Shown: positions 38,926 to 44,887 of the stretch, piece by piece
Position numbering within the stretch: position 1 is the stretch's first letter
Layout: the number at the start of each line of letters is the position of its first letter
DNA from: Liquorilactobacillus satsumensis DSM 16230 = JCM 12392
Lineage (GTDB): Bacteria; Bacillota; Bacilli; Lactobacillales; Lactobacillaceae
Reading direction: 5' to 3'
Assembly: GCF_001435195.1 (NCBI RefSeq)
Contig: NZ_AZFQ01000053.1
Coordinates: forward strand, 95,280-140,166
DNA length: 44,887 nucleotides
The notes under the pieces: generated by a model
The model's database searches: none
Seen by the model: the letters and a program-made list of their open reading frames with translations, nothing else
What the model was told of the DNA's origin: nothing
Translations under genes and position numbers: made by a program

Positions 38926-40890
38926 TTAGTTGCGAACTGTTACAGAAACCAATTGATCCCCCTGCGTGACTTCCTGCGTTTTAATTCTTTCGACACTTGC
39001 ATAATCATTAGTGTTAGTAACAACTATCATGACAGTTGGATCAAACCCAGCCTGCTTAATCCCTTCAAGATCAAAACTCCCTAGTTTTTGATTCTTAGTC
39101 ACTTTTTGCCCTTGAGTTACTTCTGTTTCGAAGAACTTTCCTTTAAGTTCAACAGTATCAATTCCAATATGCAACAAGACTTCTGCACCATTATCAGATT
39201 TAATTCCATAGGCGTGCTTAGTTTCATAGGCAACAGTAATCGTACCAGCGACGGGCGCAAAGATCTCACCGCTTGCAGGCACAATTGCTGCGCCACTTCC
39301 CATTAGTTTTGCTGAAAAGACCTTGTCATTAACCTCTGTCAGAGATTCTGCCTTCCCAGTGAGCGGAGCGCCAATTACTTCATCATTTAGTTTTAATTCC
39401 TTGGTTGCTAGCGTGGCTGCTTTTTGCTCCACCTTCGTTTGATCAGAAGCACTTGCTACAGGAACCGGATCAACTAAGTGTGCATTTTTCTTTCCGTAAA
39501 GATACGTTAAAACAAATGCCACGACAAAACTAAGTAATTCTGCCACGATATACATTGGAATCGACTTCACATCGACCGATAAGAAACCAATAAAACCAGC
39601 CGATCCTAAAGAACGTGCCAATACTTGGAAGAAGCCCGCAAAAGCTGAGGCAACTCCCGCTGCGATAATTGCACAAAAGAATGGGAATTTTAGTTTAAGG
39701 TTAACCCCGAACATCGCTGGTTCCGTAATCCCCAGTAATGCTGAAGCACTAGCTGAAGAGGCTAACCCCCGCATTTTCTGATTTTTTGACAATCGATAAA
39801 CAGCCAGACAAGCGGCACCTTGAGCAACATTTGCCATTGAAGCAATTACAAAAATAAAATCTCCACCTGTTTTTCCAATATTCGAAATCAGCTGCGTTTC
39901 AATTGCTGGAAAACTTTGATGCAGTCCTGTTAGTACAATTGGCGAATAGAGCAATCCAAAAATACCAGTTCCAACAAAACCGCCAATATTATAAAGCCAT
40001 ACAATTCCATTAGTAATCCCATCACTCACACTACGCATCACGGGTCCAACAAGGATAAAAGTCAACAAACCGGCAATAATAATTGCAAGTAATGGTGTGA
40101 AAGTAAAGTCCAATGCACTTGGTAGTTTTTTATGGAAGAATTTCTCTAAATTAGCTAAGAGATAAACAGCTGCCAAAGTCGGAATCACAGAATTTTGATA
40201 CCCGATTTGAGCAATATTCAACCCAAAGATATGCCAATATGCCATCTTCCCAGCTGCCATTGTCGCAGCTGCATCACCGGAAGTAATTAGCGATGGTGCA
40301 CACATAATCATTCCCATTGCCGCACCCAGATACTGATTTCCACCGAAACGTTTGGCAGCAGAAACCCCTACCAAAATTGGCATAAAGGTAAAGGGAGCTC
40401 CTGACATCATATTGATAATATCCGCCAAGCCTTTAAATTGCGGATACATCTGAATCACAGATTTTGCACCAAAAAGTCCTTGCGCAGTCAGAATATTATT
40501 TAAAGCCATTAATAAACCACCAGCCACTAACGCTGGAATAATCGGCACAAAAATATCAGATAAGAGTTTAATAAAAGCCATTACAGGATTAAAGCGTTTC
40601 CCGTTTTCTGCGACCTTCTTCAAATCCTCCGTTGAAACTTCACTTAATCCAGTCAACTTAATTAATTCATCATAAACAAAGTTAACGTCGCCAGGTCCAA
40701 TAATTACTTGATACTGCCCGTTAGTCTTGAAGGTTCCTTTGACTCCCGGGTTATTATCCAAAGCCGCCTGGTCAATCTTAGTATCATCTTTTAAGACCAA
40801 CCGTAGACGGGTAGCACAATGGGCTGCAGCAATGATATTATCTTGATCAATTGCTTTAATAATGTCGATTGCTACCTTTTTGTAATCCAT
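38926..40890 (-). CDS. scrA: Sucrose-specific PTS enzyme IIBCA
   Basis: 654 residues in B-C-A order. IIB: phosphocysteine Cys25 in [13 protein letters not shown]: about ten helices between ~105 and ~460, with [16 protein letters not shown] typical of the glucose/sucrose superfamily. IIA: phosphohistidine His574 in [13 protein letters not shown]. It imports sucrose as sucrose 6-phosphate. It is divergent from scrB, scrR and scrK, with palindromic operators in the intergenic region, which supports sucrose over trehalose or beta-glucosides. A Glu/Pro/Ala-type linker joins C and A. GGAGC precedes the ATG. Confidence 0.94.
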   Translation of the reverse strand: MDYKKVAIDIIKAIDQDNIIAAAHCATRLRLVLKDDTKIDQAALDNNPGVKGTFKTNGQYQVIIGPGDVNFVYDELIKLTGLSEVSTEDLKKVAENGKRFNPVMAFIKLLSDIFVPIIPALVAGGLLMALNNILTAQGLFGAKSVIQMYPQFKGLADIINMMSGAPFTFMPILVGVSAAKRFGGNQYLGAAMGMIMCAPSLITSGDAAATMAAGKMAYWHIFGLNIAQIGYQNSVIPTLAAVYLLANLEKFFHKKLPSALDFTFTPLLAIIIAGLLTFILVGPVMRSVSDGITNGIVWLYNIGGFVGTGIFGLLYSPIVLTGLHQSFPAIETQLISNIGKTGGDFIFVIASMANVAQGAACLAVYRLSKNQKMRGLASSASASALLGITEPAMFGVNLKLKFPFFCAIIAAGVASAFAGFFQVLARSLGSAGFIGFLSVDVKSIPMYIVAELLSFVVAFVLTYLYGKKNAHLVDPVPVASASDQTKVEQKAATLATKELKLNDEVIGAPLTGKAESLTEVNDKVFSAKLMGSGAAIVPASGEIFAPVAGTITVAYETKHAYGIKSDNGAEVLLHIGIDTVELKGKFFETEVTQGQKVTKNQKLGSFDLEGIKQAGFDPTVMIVVTNTNDYASVERIKTQEVTQGDQLVSVTVRN

Positions 40891-40906
40891 AGTTAACAGC
40901 TCCTTT

Positions 40907-40963
40907 TGAAAACGTTTTATATAATTACTGTTTATATCATACCTAATATTTCACACATGTCAA
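40907..40963 (-). promoter_or_regulatory. scrA promoter and ScrR-type operator
   Basis: Minus strand: TTGACA (40963-40958), 16 bases, TATGAT (40941-40936). TGAAAACGTTTTAT (40907-40920), with the perfect core AAAACGTTTT, lies about 15 bases downstream of the -10 where a repressor would block initiation or elongation. Also resembles cre. Confidence 0.75.
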
Positions 40964-41032
40964 TCGTTTATCACATATTTTTATCTCAGCCAAAAATAAT
41001 TCAACAGTAAAAGATTATTTGATGATATTCGT

Positions 41033-41091
41033 TTGACACAAAAAAACAGGCAGAGTACAATTATAAAAGAAAAAAAGACAACGTTTTCAAT
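41033..41091 (+). promoter_or_regulatory. scrB promoter and ScrR-type operator
   Basis: TTGACA (41033-41038), 17 bases, TACAAT (41056-41061). The operator ACAACGTTTTCAAT (41079-41092 region) sits about 16 bases after the -10, mirroring the scrA side. Confidence 0.8.
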
Positions 41092-41107
41092 TTAGGGAGT
41101 TGTTATT

Positions 41108-42598
41108 ATGGAATGGACACGCAGTAAACGTTATTTGCCGTATAACAAGTGGGACGCCGAGTATCTGCTGAAATTGCAGGCTCAAACTGCCGCTTCGGCA
41201 TATCGTCCGAGTTATCACATTGCCCCAACTTCTGGCCTTTTAAATGATCCCAACGGTTTTTCATTTTTTAACGGTCAATGGCACCTCTTTTACCAATCTT
41301 TTCCTTTTGGACCGGTCCATGGGCTTAAATCATGGGTTCATCTGGTCTCCACTGACTTAGTTCATTGGCAAAATTTGGGAACCGCACTGAAACCGAGTAC
41401 GCAATTCGATAGTCACGGGGTCTACTCTGGTTCAGCAAGCGTGATTGGTGACAAGTTATTCTTAATGTACACTGGAAACGTGCGCGATTCTGACTGGATT
41501 CGCTCACCATATCAAAACGGAGCTTGGCTCAATCAGAATAATCAACTGACCAAATTAGAAAAGCCCTTAATTACCCAGCCCCAACATACAACTGATCATT
41601 TCCGGGATCCGCAATTACTCCAAAAGGATGACAAATATTATGCACTGATTGGTGCTCAAGATGCGGCAACTCAGAGTGGTCAGATTGCAGTTTTTTCTTC
41701 AACCAATTTACACGATTGGAAAGATCTTGGTTATCTCAACTTCGCGCAAAAAAGTTTAGGCTATATGATTGAATGTCCTAACCTTGTATTTGTTGCACAA
41801 CAGCCTGTCTTGATCTTTTGTCCGCAAGGTCTGGATCCAGAAATTGCGGCTTACCAAAATATTTATCCTAACATGTATTTGATCGGCAGCAACTGTAATC
41901 TTGAAAAAGGTGAATTTACACCCGCAGCGCCGTTATCTCAGCTAGATTATGGTTTTGACGTTTATGCCAGCCAAGCATTTACAGCTCCTGATGGACAAAG
42001 TTACTTGATCAGTTGGCTTGGATTGCCTGAAATTGAATATCCAACTGATTCTGAAAACTGGGCACATTGCTTAACACAGGTTAAACAGCTTTCTTTGGAA
42101 AATGGGCAACTTTATCAACAACCTGTTCCTGCAATTCGAGCTTTACGCCAACAACCGCAGCCATTAACGGGACGCACGGCTGCGTCTGAAACAATTCTTA
42201 CCAGTGCACCAGGAAAACACTATGAATTAGAACTCACATTTTCAGCTGATCAAACAGGTACTTTATACCTCTTTAGAGATATACAGAAAAAGCATGGCTT
42301 AAAAATTGATTTTTCAAGCGGTGAAAATGCTTCTTTAACAGTTGATCGCAGTCAAGCAGGTCTTGCCTTCGCGCAAAAATATGGTACAACTCGGCGCGTG
42401 CCACTTGAAGCGCACCAAAAGCTTGTACTGGATGTTTTTGTAGATTATTCAGTCTGTGAGATTTTTATCAACAATGGTCAAAGGGTCTTGAGCATGCGGG
42501 TCTTTCCCACCAAAGATGAGACCGCAATCACTCTGGCAGGACAAGCGCAAATCACCTATAATGGTTCTTGGTGGAACTTAACCAAAACTAACAGCTAA
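41108..42598 (+). CDS. scrB: Sucrose-6-phosphate hydrolase (GH32)
   Basis: 496 residues, cytoplasmic. Five-bladed propeller with nucleophile Asp47 in LLNDPNG, transition-state Asp167 in FRDP and acid/base Glu222 in ECPN, then the C-terminal beta-sandwich (~350-495). Splits sucrose 6-phosphate into glucose 6-phosphate and fructose. GGGAG about eight bases before the ATG. First gene of scrB-scrR-scrK. Confidence 0.96.
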   Translation: MEWTRSKRYLPYNKWDAEYLLKLQAQTAASAYRPSYHIAPTSGLLNDPNGFSFFNGQWHLFYQSFPFGPVHGLKSWVHLVSTDLVHWQNLGTALKPSTQFDSHGVYSGSASVIGDKLFLMYTGNVRDSDWIRSPYQNGAWLNQNNQLTKLEKPLITQPQHTTDHFRDPQLLQKDDKYYALIGAQDAATQSGQIAVFSSTNLHDWKDLGYLNFAQKSLGYMIECPNLVFVAQQPVLIFCPQGLDPEIAAYQNIYPNMYLIGSNCNLEKGEFTPAAPLSQLDYGFDVYASQAFTAPDGQSYLISWLGLPEIEYPTDSENWAHCLTQVKQLSLENGQLYQQPVPAIRALRQQPQPLTGRTAASETILTSAPGKHYELELTFSADQTGTLYLFRDIQKKHGLKIDFSSGENASLTVDRSQAGLAFAQKYGTTRRVPLEAHQKLVLDVFVDYSVCEIFINNGQRVLSMRVFPTKDETAITLAGQAQITYNGSWWNLTKTNS

Positions 42599-42611
42599 AG
42601 GAGACTTGCAA

Positions 42612-43610
42612 GTGCGTCCAAAACTGAATGATGTTGCTGCAAAAGCAGGTGTTTCAGTGACGACAGTTTCCCGCGTGATCAATAATTACGGGTACTTAAG
42701 CCAAGGAACTAAGGATAAGGTCTTTCGTGCAATGAAAGAGCTGAACTACCAGCCCAATTCGCTGGCGCGGTCCTTGCATGGAAAGAAAACTCATTTGATC
42801 GGAGTGATTTTTCCTTCAATCGTTAATCCTTTTTTTGCAGAATTAGTAGAACAAATTGAAAATCGCTTATTTAATTCAGGATATAAGATCATCTTATGTA
42901 ATAGTGCTGATAATCGGGAAAAAGAACGCGACTATTTGCGCATGCTAATTGCTAATCAAGTTGACGGCATTATTGCAGGTGCGCATAACCTTGGAATTGA
43001 TGAGTATAACCGTGTAGGTTTGCCAATTGTCTCATTCGATCGTTTGTTTTCAGATAAAATTCCCATCGTTAGCAGCGACAACTTTCGGGGAGCAGCTCTT
43101 GCCACCAAAGAACTTTATCAAGCAGGCGCACGCCATATTTATTTTCTCGGTGATCCGCATCAAACTGGTAATCCGACAGATTTGCGCCTGCAAGGTTATC
43201 AAAAAACCATCGCTAAGCTTCAGTTAACAACACACGTGCATACCATCAATTTTACAGAATCTCCAACACTTAAATCACTCTCGATCAAAAAATTGTTGGC
43301 CAAACGTTATGCCGATGGAATCGTCTGTACGGATGATTTAACTGCCATCTTAGTCTTAAGAGCAGCTCAAGAACTCAAAATCTCTGTTCCACAAGAACTA
43401 AAAGTAATCGGCTTTGATGGGACTTCGTTTGTTCAAGAATATAATCCAGAGTTGTCGACGATTGTTCAACCGATTCACGACATTGCATCATTACTGGTCA
43501 GCATTTTAGTGCAACGGATTGATCAACCCGATAAACCCCTTGAACAAATGCGCTATGTCCTACCAGTCAAGCTATTGCGTAACCGCTCAACTTTCCCTTT
43601 TGAAGAGTAG
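42612..43610 (+). CDS. scrR: Sucrose operon repressor, LacI family
   Basis: I choose GTG at 42612 (332 residues, (M)RPKLNDVAAKAGVSVTTVSRV) since GGAG ends eight bases upstream; TTG at 42606 is too near. HTH at about 4-25, effector domain to the end. Starts 13 bases after the scrB stop, so co-transcribed. The paired AAAACGTTTT palindromes beside scrA and scrB are its likely sites, giving autoregulation through scrB. Confidence 0.92.
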   Translation: MRPKLNDVAAKAGVSVTTVSRVINNYGYLSQGTKDKVFRAMKELNYQPNSLARSLHGKKTHLIGVIFPSIVNPFFAELVEQIENRLFNSGYKIILCNSADNREKERDYLRMLIANQVDGIIAGAHNLGIDEYNRVGLPIVSFDRLFSDKIPIVSSDNFRGAALATKELYQAGARHIYFLGDPHQTGNPTDLRLQGYQKTIAKLQLTTHVHTINFTESPTLKSLSIKKLLAKRYADGIVCTDDLTAILVLRAAQELKISVPQELKVIGFDGTSFVQEYNPELSTIVQPIHDIASLLVSILVQRIDQPDKPLEQMRYVLPVKLLRNRSTFPFEE

Positions 43611-43685
43611 GTTATCAAAAAATATTTGCCTTCAAGCAATCTTTAACTTTAAATAAAATAATTCCAAAATATGGAGGACTTACAG

Positions 43686-44588
43686 ATGTTACTAGGAAGC
43701 GTAGAAGCCGGAGGTACAAAATTTGTTTGTGCTGTAGGCAATGAAGATTTCAAGGTGCAAGAATCAGTCACCTTCCCTACCACTACCCCAGAAGAAACAT
43801 TGCGTAAAACGCTCGCTTTCTTCAAAAAATTTGCGGATCTAAAGGCTATCGGAGTTTCATCTTTTGGACCAATTGAGATCCGCAAAAGTTCACCCAAATA
43901 TGGCTACATTACAAATACGCCTAAACCTGGCTGGAAAGATACTGATTTTGTCAATAAACTCCAAGCTTCCTTTCCAGTTCCAATTGCCTGGACTACCGAT
44001 GTTAACGGCTCGGCATATGGTGAATATATTGCTTATAAAAAAGCAGGACTGCAGCTTTCATCCCTCGCCTACTATACAGTTGGCACAGGAATCGGTGCTG
44101 GAATAGTCACTGATGGCAAACTTGTTGGAAGCGAAGGTCACCCAGAGCTTGGACATGTCTATCTAAAGCGGCATTCTGCTGATCTTAATTTTAAGGGAAT
44201 CTGTCCTTATCATGGTGATTGTCTTGAAGGCTTAGCTTCCGGTCCGACCTTTAAAGCGCGTTTAGGCATTGCTGGTCAAGATGTTCCACTAACTGATCCT
44301 ACTTGGAATATCATTGCTTATTATGTGGCTCAAGGAGTCATGCAGGCTACCCTCGCTTTACGTCCTAGCAAGATTGTAATCGGCGGTGGCGTCTCCAGTG
44401 AAGCCTTCTTAAAAAAGGTGCGGCTCCATTTCAAAAAACTCTTAAACGACTATGTAGCAGTGGGCGATCTTGAGCAATATATTGTAACTCCGAAAGTTCC
44501 CCATAACGGTTCTGCAATCATGGGATCCTTGGCGCTAGCATTGGCTGAATATCAGAAAAGTGCTCAGCCTAAAGCTACAAACGCTTAA
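43686..44588 (+). CDS. scrK: Fructokinase, ROK family
   Basis: I start at the ATG at 43686 (300 residues, MLLGSVEAGGTKFVCAVG), eight bases after GGAGG; the ATG at 43671 overlaps that site. ROK phosphate loop SVEAGGTK, zinc-type motif ICPYHGDCLEGLASGP (~176-191), GGGVSSE. Phosphorylates the fructose released by ScrB to fructose 6-phosphate. Follows scrR by 75 bases. Confidence 0.93.
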   Translation: MLLGSVEAGGTKFVCAVGNEDFKVQESVTFPTTTPEETLRKTLAFFKKFADLKAIGVSSFGPIEIRKSSPKYGYITNTPKPGWKDTDFVNKLQASFPVPIAWTTDVNGSAYGEYIAYKKAGLQLSSLAYYTVGTGIGAGIVTDGKLVGSEGHPELGHVYLKRHSADLNFKGICPYHGDCLEGLASGPTFKARLGIAGQDVPLTDPTWNIIAYYVAQGVMQATLALRPSKIVIGGGVSSEAFLKKVRLHFKKLLNDYVAVGDLEQYIVTPKVPHNGSAIMGSLALALAEYQKSAQPKATNA

Positions 44589-44770
44589 TTTATGTAGGTC
44601 AAGATTCTATAAATTTTAACGTTAACTCTAGTTAGAAGCATTGATTTTATACAGTTTCCTAACTGAAGTTTTTAATTATGCTAAAATCATGTTTTAAACC
44701 AGCCGGAGTTCTTATTTATAAGTTCAAACATGTCTCCATAAAACAAAGCCCGTATGAAACAAATAGAGGG

Positions 44771-44887
44771 AGAGTGCGACATAAGTCGGGAAAATTTGAG
44801 TGCTAACGCGAAATTACGAACATAGCGAGTTCTTTGCTATGAGTAATTCGAAGTTAGACGGGGAATTTTGACTTATGGAACACGTTT
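44771..44887 (-). repeat. Palindromic repeat family A, inverted, cut by window end
   Basis: CATAAGTC at 44780-44787 and GACTTATG at 44870-44877, reverse orientation, with arm sequence GCTAACGCGAAATTACGAAC; the right tail (ACACGTTT) runs off the window. The stretch 44589-44770 after scrK shows no gene or clear terminator. Confidence 0.85.

Noticed and set aside
1-44887. tRNA, rRNA, insertion sequence or prophage
   Set aside because: None of their conserved sequences or proteins was seen on either strand.

Overview
The window reads as chromosomal DNA from a Gram-positive, AT-rich lactic acid bacterium of the Lactobacillaceae. The basis is strong AGGAGG ribosome binding sites, GTG starts, methionine T-box leaders, a sucrose PTS/ScrB/ScrR/fructokinase cluster, DHA2 drug pumps beside TetR and PadR regulators, and protein sequences that resemble lactobacillar families. 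The genus is not certain; a Liquorilactobacillus-like organism is a guess. I see no tRNA, rRNA, transposase, prophage or CRISPR array.

Layout. (1) 1-1924: end of an intergenic repeat, an FrsA-like alpha/beta hydrolase and a divergent TetR regulator. (2) 1932-5373 (minus): exopolysaccharide operon of a four-helix membrane protein with a degenerate GGDEF domain that keeps an RxxD c-di-GMP I-site, a 47-residue membrane peptide, a processive GT2 synthase and a GH8 glycanase. (3) 5705-7187: lone trpB behind what looks like a complete ribosome-mediated attenuator (promoter, 12-codon leader peptide with two Trp codons, mutually exclusive hairpins, terminator). (4) 7188-10433: palindromic repeats, a DHA2 exporter with a very long loop, its TetR regulator. 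(5) 10429-14436 (minus): an operon read through two tandem T-boxes, both with an apparent ATG (Met) specifier, followed by an unlisted 29-codon cationic peptide ORF, a glutathionyl-hydroquinone-reductase-like GST, an MmgE/PrpD protein and an orphan family-3 solute-binding protein. (6) 14673-18171: iron-type alcohol dehydrogenase; PadR-DHA2 pair. (7) 18324-22653: alpha-1,6-glucosidase and SLC45-like sugar transporter with a divergent LacI regulator. (8) 22915-28052: three consecutive paralogous GT-C/YfhO-like membrane proteins. (9) 28352-29305: Cof-type HAD phosphatase with a structured leader and a probable ATC start codon. (10) 29785-34827: fructose-6-phosphate aldolase, glycyl radical enzyme, DeoR regulator and divergent activase. 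(11) 34986-38448: ApbE flavin transferase and its likely client, an 810-residue FMN-reductase/FAD-reductase/FMN-binding fusion. (12) 38926-44588: sucrose operon scrA / scrB-scrR-scrK. Copies of a roughly 130-bp palindromic intergenic repeat are scattered throughout and bound both window ends.

How the genes work together. Regions 7 and 12 import and split glucosides and sucrose. Region 10 is a candidate anaerobic radical sugar-phosphate route whose aldolase would feed glycolysis. Region 11 looks like a soluble NAD(P)H-driven reductase serving as an electron sink, with its own flavin-attaching enzyme beside it. Region 5 is the best candidate for an undescribed system: a methionine-starvation-induced set of genes with no obvious textbook role in methionine supply. 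Region 3 is an unusual Gram-positive example of leader-peptide attenuation.
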